Positions 52,925 to 62,304 are shown, numbered from the stretch's first letter. The stretch is DNA of 64,000 nucleotides from Rhizobium sp. Root482 (GCF_001426565.1 NZ_LMFA01000022.1:293254-357253); one strand, 5' to 3'. Notes: a model not told the origin generated them from the letters alone. Translations and numbers: made by a program.

Positions 52925-54421
52925 TTATGATGATAGCGCATCGGGGAAGAGCGCGGCCTCCTGGCGATGATTGCAATGCGCGCGTGGACAAAGGCGGCAG
53001 GTCGTGCCGACAGGCACCATGGTCCTTGGGTCGCTCCGGTCGATCCCGTCGCCATAGACGACACGCCCGGCCTCGGAAGCCGGACAGGCGAGCATGATGG
53101 ACAGAAGGTGACGGGGGAAAGTAACCGATGGCGGGCTCTTTTCGATCGCCCGGGCAAAGAACAGAAAGGAATCGCCCGCCGGCAGAGCCCCGAAGGACCG
53201 GACGGTCGCGCCCGGGCGCTGGAAGGCCGCGTAGATCACCCACAAGGGACAGGCATTACTGTAGCGCGGCAGCGGCAGGCGTGGCAGCGGCAGGCGTTTT
53301 GTCACATAGCCGGAGGGATCGGACCGCATAAAGGCGAAGCGCACCCCTTCGGCGCCCGGCCGGCGCAGGGTCGCGAGGCGATGGGCCGCCTGCTCGTAGG
53401 AAACATCGAACAGCCGCGAGAGACGATCGAGATCATAGCGCGACCTTTCGGCAGCAGCGAGGAAGGGCTCGTAGGGCATCAGGATCGCCGCTGCGGTGTA
53501 GGAATGGAGCGCCGAGGCAGCAAAAAGGCGTGCCTCGTCGGAGGCGAGCACCGGTCGGTCGGCGATCAACGCCGACACGGCACCGCGTGCCATCGGCGCC
53601 GAAAGTTCCCTCACCCGGCGGAAGCGGCGCGATTGTGCGCTCCCGGTAACCACATCCGTTCCGGCCGGGCTATCGCCATTTTGCCAAACCGGCCCTGCCC
53701 CGTCGTGTAGCGTCTCGGCGTGTTCGCGCAGGACGCCTGCCGCGACCTCCTCCAGTTCCGGGAAATAATTGCCGGACTCGAACATGAAGGCATCGACCTG
53801 CTCCATGGAAGAACCCGATGCCGCCCGCATGTCCGGATTGTCGAAGAACTGAGCCAGAGACCGTGCGGCATCGGACAATTTCTCGCTGTCGGTCGCGATA
53901 ATGTTCAGGAACCGCCCCCGATCCGCTGCGCCGAGCCCTTCATAATTCCCGAGAATCTCCGAAGCGGCGCGGATCGCTGTCACGCCAGTCAGAATCCGGT
54001 GGACGTTCTCGCCAAGGAACGGATCGCGGTTGAGCCTGTCGGCCAGCGCCATCACCGCCTCGTTGCGATCGATGAAGGCGCGATAGACCTTCAGCAAAAG
54101 ATGCGCCCAGTCCGGATGCCGGCTGACGAATTCGGCCGCGGCACGGGGATGGTCGGCACTGCCGGCAAAGGCGGGATCGACGGAGAGTTCGTCCAGGCTG
54201 TCGATGGCCCGTCGTTCCGGCGTGTCGTCGAATTCGGCGCGGTCGACGCCGAGTCCCGCCGCGATCCGGTCGATGAGCGCACCGGCGATGGTACGTTTGT
54301 TCAGTTCGATGAGATTGAGATAGGAGGCGGAAATCCCGGCCCGGCGCGCCAGTTCGCCCTGGGTCAGGCCGGCGCGCTTGCGCTGCGTCCTTATCTTCAG
54401 TCCGGCCAGGTTTCGGGTCAT
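52925..54421 (-). CDS. XRE/ScfR-type regulator of short-chain acyl metabolism
   Basis: Regulator of about 498 residues in the RamB/ScfR group. The N-terminal XRE helix-turn-helix is GLKIRTQRKRAGLTQGELAR and GISASYLNLIELNKRTIAG. The middle is an IrrE/ImmA-like domain without a clear HExxH zinc motif (ASALHSYTAAAILMPYEPFL). The C-terminal DUF2083-like domain ends in a cysteine cluster CRLCPRAHC. Relatives respond to short-chain acyl-CoAs and control acetate or propionate genes. It heads the leftward run towards the response regulator and kinase and is divergent from the third ABC importer. GTG 54427 is an alternative start. Confidence 0.88.
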   Translation of the reverse strand: MTRNLAGLKIRTQRKRAGLTQGELARRAGISASYLNLIELNKRTIAGALIDRIAAGLGVDRAEFDDTPERRAIDSLDELSVDPAFAGSADHPRAAAEFVSRHPDWAHLLLKVYRAFIDRNEAVMALADRLNRDPFLGENVHRILTGVTAIRAASEILGNYEGLGAADRGRFLNIIATDSEKLSDAARSLAQFFDNPDMRAASGSSMEQVDAFMFESGNYFPELEEVAAGVLREHAETLHDGAGPVWQNGDSPAGTDVVTGSAQSRRFRRVRELSAPMARGAVSALIADRPVLASDEARLFAASALHSYTAAAILMPYEPFLAAAERSRYDLDRLSRLFDVSYEQAAHRLATLRRPGAEGVRFAFMRSDPSGYVTKRLPLPRLPLPRYSNACPLWVIYAAFQRPGATVRSFGALPAGDSFLFFARAIEKSPPSVTFPRHLLSIMLACPASEAGRVVYGDGIDRSDPRTMVPVGTTCRLCPRAHCNHRQEAALFPDALSS

Positions 54422-54443
54422 GGGCACCTCGCAATTTCGGTGG

Positions 54444-54494
54444 TTTGTAAATTACTGACAAATGCTGCGATGCGCAAACGTGAAATTTTACAAA
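54444..54494. promoter_or_regulatory. inverted TTTGTAAA pair in the scfR-like/ABC divergent region
   Basis: TTTGTAAA (54444-54451) and its exact complement TTTACAAA (54487-54494) lie 35 bp apart in the AT-rich 193-bp gap between the ScfR-like gene and the third binding-protein gene. RamB-type regulators are known, as I recall, to bind TTTGC-AAA-like sites. An operator for the adjacent regulator is plausible. Confidence 0.45.
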
Positions 54495-54614
54495 AATCGC
54501 ATATTAAACCAAAGACTTATTGTCCCGATGACAAAAGGCGCGGACAATAATGACAGGGCGACAACGCTCAGTGGCGACGGCCGGGAGCCGACGCGACATC
54601 CATGGGAGGGATCA

Positions 54615-55961
54615 ATGAAATTCGAGAACGTGAACCGCCGTTTCATTCTCAAGACCGGCGCGGCGCTGGGCGTGAGCCTTGCCGCGCCGATGCATTTCAT
54701 CCGCGGCGCTTATGCCGAAGACATGTCCTGCAACATGCCGAAGGGCGATACCATCACCTTCGGCTGGAACGTGCCGCTGACGGGCGCCTACGCCGATGAA
54801 GGCGCCGACGAGCTCAAGGCGTTCCAGCTCGCCGTCAAGCACCTCAATGGCGAGGGCGATGGCGGCATGATCAATACGATGAAGCCGACCGTGCTCAAGG
54901 GCAACGGCATCCTCGGCAAGAAGGTCGCCTATGTGCAAAGCGATTCGCAGACCAAGTCGGATGCGGCCCGCGACGGTGCAAAGCGCATGATCGAACGCGA
55001 CGGCGCCATCATGATTTCCGGCGGCTCTTCGTCGGGCGTTGCCGTTGCCGTGCAGGGCCTTTGCCAGGAACTCGGCATCATCTTCATGGCCGGCCTTACC
55101 CACTCCAATGACACGACGGGCAAGGACAAGAAGCGCTACGGTTTCCGCCACTTCTTCAACGCCTACCAGTCGGGCGTGGCGCTGGCGCCCGTGATCGGCG
55201 AAGCCTATGGCAAGGATCGCAAGGCCTATCACCTGACGGCCGATTATACCTGGGGCTGGACCCAGGAAGAATCGATCAAGAACGCAACCGAGGCGCTCGG
55301 CTGGGAAACGGTTAAGGCCGTACGCACGCCGCTCGGCGCCGCCGACTTCTCGCAATATATCACGCCGGTCCTCAATTCGGGCGCCGACGTGCTGATCCTC
55401 AACCATTACGGCAAGGATATGGTCAATTCGCTGACCCAGGCCGTGCAGTTCGGCTTGCGCGACAAGGAGGTCAACGGCAAGAAGTTCGAGATCGTTGTGC
55501 CGCTGTTTTCCGAACTCATGGCGCAGGGCGCCGGCGATGCCGTCAAGGGCATCTACGGCACTGCCAACTGGGACTGGAAGCTGGAGGATGAGGCGACCAA
55601 GGCCTTTACCAAGTCCTTCGGCACCGAATACGGCTCTCCGCCCTCGCAGGCGGCTCACACCTGCTACGTCCAGGCGCTTCTCTATGCGGATGCCTGCGAG
55701 CGCGCCGGCACCTTCTATGCACCCGCGGTGATCAAGGCGCTGGAAGGCTTCGAGTTCGACGGCATGGGCAATGGCAAGACGCTGTACCGCGCCGACGACC
55801 ATCAGTGCATGAAATCCTGCGTCGTGGTGCAGGGCAAGGAGAACCCGAAGGACAAATACGACCTCATGGAAGTCATCAAGGTCGTTCCGCGCGAAGAACT
55901 GACCTACGATCCGGCGATCTTCGGCGGCGAACTCGGCCCGTCGGATCCCAAGCAATGCTGA
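54615..55961 (+). CDS. ABC substrate-binding protein, LivK-like, Tat-type signal
   Basis: Binding protein of 448 residues, longer than the other LivK proteins here. ATG 54615 follows GGGAGGG. The N-terminus NRRFILKTGAALGVSLAAP has the twin-arginine pattern, so it is probably exported folded by Tat. The mature part starts DTITFGWNVPLTGAYADEGA, with a cysteine pair near the N-terminus (MSCNM) and more cysteines near the C-terminus (DHQCMKSCVVV). It heads a complete permease/ATPase set. Divergence from an ScfR-like regulator and a solute-sensing kinase suggests a small carboxylate, amide or amino acid ligand. The specific ligand is unknown. Confidence 0.87.
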   Translation: MKFENVNRRFILKTGAALGVSLAAPMHFIRGAYAEDMSCNMPKGDTITFGWNVPLTGAYADEGADELKAFQLAVKHLNGEGDGGMINTMKPTVLKGNGILGKKVAYVQSDSQTKSDAARDGAKRMIERDGAIMISGGSSSGVAVAVQGLCQELGIIFMAGLTHSNDTTGKDKKRYGFRHFFNAYQSGVALAPVIGEAYGKDRKAYHLTADYTWGWTQEESIKNATEALGWETVKAVRTPLGAADFSQYITPVLNSGADVLILNHYGKDMVNSLTQAVQFGLRDKEVNGKKFEIVVPLFSELMAQGAGDAVKGIYGTANWDWKLEDEATKAFTKSFGTEYGSPPSQAAHTCYVQALLYADACERAGTFYAPAVIKALEGFEFDGMGNGKTLYRADDHQCMKSCVVVQGKENPKDKYDLMEVIKVVPREELTYDPAIFGGELGPSDPKQC

Positions 55962-55978
55962 TCTGAAAAACCGGACGT

Positions 55979-55998
55979 CGGCCGCCGTCTGGCGGCCG
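55979..55998 (+). other. intercistronic stem-loop after the third binding-protein gene
   Basis: CGGCCGCC-GTCT-GGCGGCCG, an 8-bp perfect stem with a 4-base loop, starts 18 bases after the binding-protein stop and ends 44 bases before the permease start. No T-tract follows, so attenuation or mRNA stabilisation is more likely than full termination. Confidence 0.75.
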
Positions 55999-56041
55999 GC
56001 TCATTTCCACTGGCGTGGACAGACACTATGGGCGGACGGGA

Positions 56042-57067
56042 ATGGATGCAATACTGCTGCAAATACTGAACGGGCTGGACAAGGGCGGCGCCTATGCGCT
56101 GATCGCGCTTGGCCTGACCCTGGTTTTCGGAACGCTTGGCGTGGTGAATTTCGCCCATGGCGCGCTGTTCATGCTGGGCGCCTTCTGCGCCGTCACCTTC
56201 AACAAGCTTCTCAATCTGGAAAGCGTCGTCATCGACCCGGCACAGACGACGGCCTGGGGAAGTCCACTGGAGGTTCGCACACCCTATGTCGAAGCCTGGC
56301 TGGGCGATTTCGGCGTGTTTCTCAACGATTATTCGGTACCGGCGTCGATCCTGCTCGCCATTCCCGTGATGCTCGCCTTCGGGATCATCATGGAGCGCGG
56401 CCTGATCCGTCACTTCTACAAGCGCGCCCATGCCGACCAGATCCTGGTGACATTCGGCCTGGCGATCGTCATCCAGGAGATCATGCGGCAGGTGTTCGGG
56501 GCAAATCCGATCCCGCAACCCGCGCCGGATGCGTTCAGCGGAACCGTCTATGTCGGGACGCTGCTCGGCATGGGTCAGACACTCGCCTATCCCTTGTGGC
56601 GCATCGTCTATCTGTTCTTCTCGGTGGCGGTGATCGGCGCGGTCTTCGCATTCCTGCAATTCACCACCTACGGCATGGTGGTGCGCGCCGGCATGCATGA
56701 CCGCCAGACCGTCGGTTTCCTCGGAATCGATATCCAGCGGCGTTTCACGGTGGTCTTCGGACTTGCCTCGGTCGTGGCAGGGGTCGCCGGCGTCATGTAC
56801 ACGCCGATCCTGCCGCCGGACTATCATATGGGAATGGAATTTTTGGTGCTGTCCTTCGTCGTCGTCGTCGTCGGCGGCATGGGCTCGCTCGGTGGAGCTG
56901 TGGCGGCGGGCTTCCTGCTCGGCATCCTTCAATCTTTTGCTTCAATGAATGAAATCAAGGCCATCGTGCCGGGAATCGACCATGTCATCATCTATCTGGT
57001 CGCCGTCGTCATTTTGCTGACCTTGCCGCGTGGCCTCCTTGGCCGCCGGGGCGTGATGGAGGACTAG
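56042..57067 (+). CDS. ABC transporter permease, LivH-like (third importer)
   Basis: Membrane subunit of 341 residues from ATG 56042. LivH features are QILNGLDKGGAYALIALGLT, LVFGTLGVVNFAHGALFMLG and FLGIDIQRRFTVVFGLASVV. It carries an insertion of about 45 residues after the second helix (from ESVVIDPAQTTAWGSP to FGVFLNDYS) compared with the two other LivH-like proteins in this window, probably periplasmic. The TAG stop is 3 bases before the next start. Confidence 0.9.
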   Translation: MDAILLQILNGLDKGGAYALIALGLTLVFGTLGVVNFAHGALFMLGAFCAVTFNKLLNLESVVIDPAQTTAWGSPLEVRTPYVEAWLGDFGVFLNDYSVPASILLAIPVMLAFGIIMERGLIRHFYKRAHADQILVTFGLAIVIQEIMRQVFGANPIPQPAPDAFSGTVYVGTLLGMGQTLAYPLWRIVYLFFSVAVIGAVFAFLQFTTYGMVVRAGMHDRQTVGFLGIDIQRRFTVVFGLASVVAGVAGVMYTPILPPDYHMGMEFLVLSFVVVVVGGMGSLGGAVAAGFLLGILQSFASMNEIKAIVPGIDHVIIYLVAVVILLTLPRGLLGRRGVMED

Positions 57068-57070
57068 GAC

Positions 57071-58222
57071 ATGTTCAAAAACCCCGGCCGCAACGACATG
57101 CTGCTGTTTCTCGGCTTCTCCGTCGTCGTTCTCTGCCTGCCGATCATTCTCGATCCGATCGGCGCGGCCTATCCGGCGCTGATGCAGAAATTCTGTATTT
57201 TCGGCATCTTCGCCATCGGCTTCAACATTCTCTTCGGCTTGACGGGCTATCTTTCCTTCGGCCATGCCGCGTTTCTCGGCGTCGGCTCCTATGCCGCGGT
57301 CTGGTCGTTCAAGCTGTTCACCATGAACGCCATCCCCGCCGTCGTCATGGCCGTCGTCTTTGCCGCCCTGTTCGCACTGGTCATCGGCTATGTCAGCCTG
57401 CGGCGATCGGGCATCTATTTCTCGATCCTGACGCTTGCCTTCGCCCAGATGAGCTACAATCTGGCCTATTCGGTCCTGACACCGCTGACGAACGGCGAAA
57501 CCGGGCTTCAACTGTCGCTGCGCGATCCGCGCGTCATCGACAACCTGTTCTTCGAGCCGGCGGCCGGGTTGCCGAGAGTCAATCTCTTCTCGCTCAATAT
57601 CAGCGGCGGCGGTTATGCCGGGTTTTATCTCTGCGCGATCGTCCTGATCATCTGCTTCTTCATTGCGCTGCGAATCTTCCGTTCGCCCTTCGGCATGATG
57701 CTGCGGGCGATCAAATCCAACCAGACCCGGATGCGCTATACCGGTTTCAATACCCGTCCCTATCTGCTTGCTGCCTTCGTCATCTCCGGCATGTATGCGG
57801 GCCTGGCGGGCGGGCTGATGGCGGTGACCGATCCCTTGGTCGGGGCGGAGCGGATGCAGTGGACGGCATCAGGCGAAGTCGTACTGATGACCATTCTCGG
57901 CGGCGTCGGCACACTGGTCGGCCCGGTCCTGGGCGCCGCGGTGATCAAATATTTCGAGAACATCTTCTCATCCTTCGGCGAGGGTACATTGCATGGCGTC
58001 TTCGGCTTCCTGCCCGACGCGATCGAAGACCCGGTCGTCAGTTTCCTGTCGTTCTTCGTCGGCGACGGCTGGAATCTGACGCTTGGCGTGGTGTTCATGC
58101 TCATCGTCATCTTCCTGCCGGGTGGAATCATGGAGGGGCTGCGTCGCATCGCCGCCCTGTTTAACAGGCCTCCCAGGGACGGCGTGAAGATCTCAACAGC
58201 CCAGTCGCAGCCGGCGGAGTAG
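57071..58222 (+). CDS. ABC transporter permease, LivM-like (third importer)
   Basis: Membrane subunit of 383 residues, about 50 longer than the LivM-like proteins of the other two sets. The core has [20 protein letters not shown] and [20 protein letters not shown], then the coupling segment [20 protein letters not shown]. Extra polar loops occur near [16 protein letters not shown] and near [19 protein letters not shown]. Matching enlargements in both permeases and the binding protein suggest a distinct subfamily with its own ligand. Confidence 0.9.
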   Translation: MFKNPGRNDMLLFLGFSVVVLCLPIILDPIGAAYPALMQKFCIFGIFAIGFNILFGLTGYLSFGHAAFLGVGSYAAVWSFKLFTMNAIPAVVMAVVFAALFALVIGYVSLRRSGIYFSILTLAFAQMSYNLAYSVLTPLTNGETGLQLSLRDPRVIDNLFFEPAAGLPRVNLFSLNISGGGYAGFYLCAIVLIICFFIALRIFRSPFGMMLRAIKSNQTRMRYTGFNTRPYLLAAFVISGMYAGLAGGLMAVTDPLVGAERMQWTASGEVVLMTILGGVGTLVGPVLGAAVIKYFENIFSSFGEGTLHGVFGFLPDAIEDPVVSFLSFFVGDGWNLTLGVVFMLIVIFLPGGIMEGLRRIAALFNRPPRDGVKISTAQSQPAE

Positions 58223-58226
58223 AAAA

Positions 58227-58994
58227 ATGTCAAAATCCAACGTCGTTCTGCATGTGGCGGATGTCCACAAAAGCTTCGGCGGGCTGCACGCCCTCTCCGA
58301 TGTCGATCTTCAGGTCGAGGAAGGCACCATCCACGCCATCATCGGGCCGAACGGGGCCGGCAAATCCACCCTCCTCAACGTTTGTATCGGGCGCCTCGCG
58401 CCCGATCGGGGTGCGGTCGTCTTCGACGGTCAGGTGATCACCGGCAAGCAGGCGCATGAAATCAACCAGATGGGCGTCGTCCGGGTCTTCCAGACCCCGG
58501 AAATCTTTCCGGATCTGACGCTGCTGCAGAACGTCATGGTTCCCGCCTTCGCCAAGCGCGACGGGTCGTTTCGGCTGAATGCCCTGCAGCCGGTGTCGAA
58601 GCGGACCGATATCCGCGACGAGGCCCTGCATTGGCTGGAGGATGTCGGTCTTGCGGGCCAGAGCAATGCCGTTGCCGGGAGCCTGTCTCGCGGCGACAAG
58701 CGCCGCCTTGAGCTCGCCATGGGGCTGGTTCAGAGCCCGCGACTGCTTCTGCTCGACGAGCCGACGGCCGGCATGTCGCGCCACGACACCAATTCGACGA
58801 TCGATCTCCTGAAAAAATTCAAGGGACGCGGCATGACCAAGGTCATCATCGAGCACGACATGCATGTCGTGTTCTCGCTTGCGGACCGCATCACCGTGCT
58901 GGCCCAGGGCAGAATTATCGCCGACGGCCCCCCCGAACAGGTCAGGGGCGATCCGAAAGTACAGGAAGCCTATCTCGGAGGAGCGCATCTATGA
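58227..58994 (+). CDS. ABC transporter ATP-binding protein, LivG-like (third importer)
   Basis: ATPase of 255 residues. Motifs are Walker A GPNGAGKST, the signature LSRGDKRRLELAMGL, Walker B LLLLDEPTAGMS and switch VIIEHDMHVVFSLADRI. The signature reads LSRGD rather than LSGGQ, within LivG variation. It starts 4 bases after the LivM-like stop and overlaps the LivF-like start (ATGA). Confidence 0.92.
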   Translation: MSKSNVVLHVADVHKSFGGLHALSDVDLQVEEGTIHAIIGPNGAGKSTLLNVCIGRLAPDRGAVVFDGQVITGKQAHEINQMGVVRVFQTPEIFPDLTLLQNVMVPAFAKRDGSFRLNALQPVSKRTDIRDEALHWLEDVGLAGQSNAVAGSLSRGDKRRLELAMGLVQSPRLLLLDEPTAGMSRHDTNSTIDLLKKFKGRGMTKVIIEHDMHVVFSLADRITVLAQGRIIADGPPEQVRGDPKVQEAYLGGAHL

Positions 58995-59740
58995 ACGCGA
59001 TGACAATGCCCGATGCAGGCGCCGCGACGGCGCAGCCGGCCTATTTCAGCGTGCGCGACATTCACGCCTATTACGGCGAAAGCTATATCGTCCAAGGGGT
59101 CAGCTTCGATGTCTCGGAAGGCGATGTCATCGCCCTGCTTGGCCGCAACGGCGCCGGCAAGACCTCGACGCTGCGCACGCTGGCACGGGCCGGCGATCCG
59201 GAGCTGAAATCCGGCGAAATATGGCTGAACGGGCATGCGCTCCACACGCTCCGGGATTTCCAGGCCGCACAGCTCGGCGTCCAACTGGTCCAGGAGGACC
59301 GGCGCATCATTCCCGGCCTGACGGTCGAGGAAAACCTGCAGCTGGCGCAGATCGCCGAGCCGAAAGGCTGGTCGCTCGACGAGATCTATTCGCATTTCCC
59401 CCGGCTGGCGGAGCGGCGCAAGCAGGAAGGCGTGACCCTTTCGGGTGGCGAACAGCAGATGCTGGCCGTTGCCCGGGCGCTCGCACGCGATATCAAGCTG
59501 CTTCTGCTGGACGAGCCCTATGAGGGTCTCGCTCCGGTCATCGTCAAGGAAATCGAGCGCATCGTCCACGACATCAAGCAGCGCGGCATCACCACAATCA
59601 TCGTCGAACAGAACGCGGTGGCAGCACTCGAGCTGGCAAACCGGGCTCTCATCCTCGACATGGGCCAGATCGTCTTCGACGGTACCGCGCGCGAAGTTCT
59701 CGACGATACGGACCTGCGCAACAAATATCTGGCGCTCTGA
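58991..59740 (+). CDS. ABC transporter ATP-binding protein, LivF-like (third importer)
   Basis: ATPase of 249 residues with a short N-terminal extension (MNAMTMPDAGAATAQP) before the fold. Motifs are Walker A GRNGAGKTS, signature LSGGEQQMLAVARAL, Walker B LLLLDEPYEGLAP and switch IIVEQNAVAALELANRA. It is the last gene of the third importer, convergent with the CLC gene across about 60 bp containing a short hairpin. Confidence 0.92.
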   Translation: MNAMTMPDAGAATAQPAYFSVRDIHAYYGESYIVQGVSFDVSEGDVIALLGRNGAGKTSTLRTLARAGDPELKSGEIWLNGHALHTLRDFQAAQLGVQLVQEDRRIIPGLTVEENLQLAQIAEPKGWSLDEIYSHFPRLAERRKQEGVTLSGGEQQMLAVARALARDIKLLLLDEPYEGLAPVIVKEIERIVHDIKQRGITTIIVEQNAVAALELANRALILDMGQIVFDGTAREVLDDTDLRNKYLAL

Positions 59741-59760
59741 ACGAACGCCGTTCGATCTCC

Positions 59761-59778
59761 CGCCATCATTTAATGGCG
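59761..59778. terminator. weak hairpin between convergent livF-like and CLC genes
   Basis: CGCCAT-CATTTA-ATGGCG, a 6-bp perfect stem with a 6-base loop, centred in the 61-bp gap between gene ends. It lacks a T-run on either side. Placement supports a 3'-end role for both transcripts. Confidence 0.45.
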
Positions 59779-59801
59779 CGCCTGTGGAACCCAACCGCGC
59801 A

Positions 59802-61616
59802 TTACTTTCCTTGCGGCGGGCGGGCGCGCAGATAGGGACGGCGCTCGGATTCGGAGGAGGCCGATGCACTCCTCAGATGCAGAAGGTCCTTGCGCGCGAT
59901 CAGGCCGACCAGACGGCCGGATGCGCGCTCCACGATCGGGATACGACCGGTATCTCCGGCCAGCATCAGATCGGCGATGAAGCCTACAGTGTCGTCGGGG
60001 TGGCCGACAGGCATCGATCCATCGGAAACCTCCTCGGCCAGCGATTGGCTTGCGAGGTCGCGGTCGCTCTGCCAGCGCAACGCATCCGCTCGGGAGACGA
60101 TGCCGGCGAAGGTGCCATCGTCCCGCACGACCGGATAGATGCGGTGCGTCTTTGCCTGCGACGCAAAGAATTCGCAGGCCTCTCCCACCGTCATATTCGC
60201 GGGCAAGGTATCGACCTTCCGGATCATGATCTCGGCCGCGCGCGTGAGTTCGAACGGATCAATCCCGTATTCCCGCGTAATATGTTGGCCGCGGCGGGCG
60301 ATCTTTTCGGTAAGGATCGAGCGGCGAAGGAGAAGGACGGTTACGGCATAGGCAGCGACCGTGGCGACGAGCAATGGCGCAAGCGTGCTCATGTCGCCGG
60401 TGATCTCGACGGCGAAGAAAGTGCCGGTCAACGGCGCCCGCATCGTGCCTCCCATCATCGCCGCCATGCCGAGAAGCGCCCAGAACCCAGGCTCGCCGGG
60501 AAAGGCAAGGCCGATGAGCCAGCCGAGCGCGCCGCCAAGAATCAGAAGCGGCGCAAGGACGCCGCCCGAGGTTCCCGAAGACAGCGCGACCAGCCAGATT
60601 CCCGATTTGACCAGCAGGATCGCAAGCACCGACTGGACGGCGATGTTGCTGTTGAGCAGATCGGAAATGATATCATATCCAACGCCAAGGGCCCGCGGCT
60701 CGACAAGTCCGCCAAGGCCGACAACGAGGCCTCCAAGCGCCGGCCACCACATCCAGTGGATCGGAAGCCGTTCGAAGGCATCCTCGATCCTGTAGAGAAG
60801 CATTGTCAGCAAGCCGGATTGAAGACCCGACACGATCCCGATCGCGCCACAGAGGAATATGCTCCACCACGGAAAGGGGAACTGGAAATCCGTTGGAAAC
60901 AGCGGGCCGTGTTCAAAAAAGAAGGGCCGGAGGCAGATGGAAACGGAGACGGCCACGGCGACCGGAATGAAGCTGCGCGGCTTCCATTCGAACAATAGCA
61001 GCTCGACGGCAAGCATCAGCGCCGCGATCGGCGAGCCGAAAACCGCCGTCATGCCCGCGGCGGCACCGGCGACCAGCAGGGTCTTTCGCTCTGCGGCGCT
61101 CATATGGAAGAATTGTGCAAAGAGCGAGCCGATTGCGCCACCCGTCATGATGATCGGGCCTTCCGCCCCGAACGGCCCGCCGGTTCCAATCGAGATCGCG
61201 GATGACAGCGGCTTCAAAAGGGCAACCTTGGGCGACATCCGGCTGCCACCGATGAGGATCGCCTCGATCGCTTCGGGAATGCCGTGGCCGCGGATCTTCT
61301 CCGAGCCGTACCGCGCCATCAGGCCGATGACCAGGCCGCCGAGAACCGGCGCCGCGACCATCCAAGGCGAGCGAACCGCGTTGGCGAGCGAGGTGGCTTC
61401 GAAACTGAAATTCCCGAACCAGACGAGATTGGTCACCAGCGAGATCAGATCGACCAATATCCATGCCGCGAGCACGCCCCCGGTGCCGATGATGACGGCC
61501 ATGCCGATCAGAAGCAGGACGCGCCTGTCGGTGGTAAAATCGCCGGCCTCGCGGCGTGCCAGCCCGCCGGTGAAATCGTGGGGGCGATATTGATGTTTGG
61601 TTTCAGCCTCTGCCAA
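59802..61616 (-). CDS. CLC-family chloride channel/transporter with CBS domains
   Basis: CLC membrane protein of 604 residues: transport core about 1-430, then two CBS domains (about 450-590, for example FASQAKTHRIYPVVRDDGTF and RIPIVERASGRLVGLIARKD). The anion-path motifs are GHGIPEAIEAI (GSGIP in E. coli ClcA, so the selectivity Ser position is His), GGPFGAEGPIIM with the gating Glu, and GTSGGVLAPLLILGG (GxFxP equivalent). CBS domains suggest nucleotide regulation. It is divergent from a MarR gene across 235 bp with a perfect palindrome, so it is probably under that regulator. Confidence 0.92.
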   Translation of the reverse strand: MAEAETKHQYRPHDFTGGLARREAGDFTTDRRVLLLIGMAVIIGTGGVLAAWILVDLISLVTNLVWFGNFSFEATSLANAVRSPWMVAAPVLGGLVIGLMARYGSEKIRGHGIPEAIEAILIGGSRMSPKVALLKPLSSAISIGTGGPFGAEGPIIMTGGAIGSLFAQFFHMSAAERKTLLVAGAAAGMTAVFGSPIAALMLAVELLLFEWKPRSFIPVAVAVSVSICLRPFFFEHGPLFPTDFQFPFPWWSIFLCGAIGIVSGLQSGLLTMLLYRIEDAFERLPIHWMWWPALGGLVVGLGGLVEPRALGVGYDIISDLLNSNIAVQSVLAILLVKSGIWLVALSSGTSGGVLAPLLILGGALGWLIGLAFPGEPGFWALLGMAAMMGGTMRAPLTGTFFAVEITGDMSTLAPLLVATVAAYAVTVLLLRRSILTEKIARRGQHITREYGIDPFELTRAAEIMIRKVDTLPANMTVGEACEFFASQAKTHRIYPVVRDDGTFAGIVSRADALRWQSDRDLASQSLAEEVSDGSMPVGHPDDTVGFIADLMLAGDTGRIPIVERASGRLVGLIARKDLLHLRSASASSESERRPYLRARPPQGK

Positions 61617-61676
61617 TGCATTCTCTCCGGCGCGCGCAGGCCAGGCGGCATGCGCTTCTAGAATCTGCGCTCCCTC

Positions 61677-61695
61677 TATATCGTGATACGATATA
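61677..61695. promoter_or_regulatory. 19-bp perfect palindrome, candidate MarR operator
   Basis: TATATCGT-GAT-ACGATATA has 8-bp perfect arms around a 3-bp spacer. It lies 61 bp upstream of the CLC start and 157 bp upstream of the MarR start, in their divergent promoter region. It fits the size and symmetry of MarR dimer sites. The remaining gap shows no other structure. Confidence 0.65.
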
Positions 61696-61851
61696 AATCA
61701 ATCGGACATGGAAGGTGCTACCGAAAGAGATCGAAAAATCGCATCGAAGCGGATACGGTCGCTCCCAATCCTGCAAGATCATCGTAAGTTGAAGCGGATT
61801 GCGAAGGGCGCCGCCGATTCTGTCGATCGAGGTCCGTAGAACGGTGAAAAT

Positions 61852-62304
61852 GTGAAAACCCAGAATGAGATTTTAAGCGAAACCGATTACGAGGGGCTCG
61901 CAAACCTGCGTTACACGCTGCGGCGTTTCATGGATTTCAGCGCCTCGGCGGCAGTGGCGGAAGGGCTTCCAAGCCAGCAACATCAGGCACTGCTGGTGAT
62001 AAAGGGCCATGCCGGCGATGGGCCGATGACCATCGGAACGCTGGCAAACCGGCTGATGATCGCGCCGCACTCGGCAACGGAACTGGTCGGCAGGCTGAAT
62101 TCCTCCGGACTGGTGGACCAGCACTCAGACCCGCAGGACAAGCGCCGGCAGACATTGACACTGACCGAAAAGGCGGAACGGATCCTGCTGCGGTTGAGTG
62201 CCGTCCATCTCAGGGAAATCCGCGATCTGGCGCCGGAGCTCATCACGATCCTCCAGCGCCTGCAAGAGACCTATGCCCATGGTTCCGCCGGCGGCGAGGA
62301 TTGA
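61852..62304 (+). CDS. MarR-family transcriptional regulator
   Basis: MarR protein of 150 residues with a GTG start (61852). The recognition helix and wing are MIAPHSATELVGRLNSSGLV then DQHSDPQDKRRQTLTLTEKA. The N-terminal dimerisation helix carries LRYTLRRFMDFSASAAVAEG. It is divergent from the CLC gene and 57 bp upstream of an iron-type alcohol dehydrogenase in the same direction. It may control one or both; the palindrome at 61677 favours the CLC gene. The ligand is unknown. Confidence 0.9.
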   Translation: MKTQNEILSETDYEGLANLRYTLRRFMDFSASAAVAEGLPSQQHQALLVIKGHAGDGPMTIGTLANRLMIAPHSATELVGRLNSSGLVDQHSDPQDKRRQTLTLTEKAERILLRLSAVHLREIRDLAPELITILQRLQETYAHGSAGGED

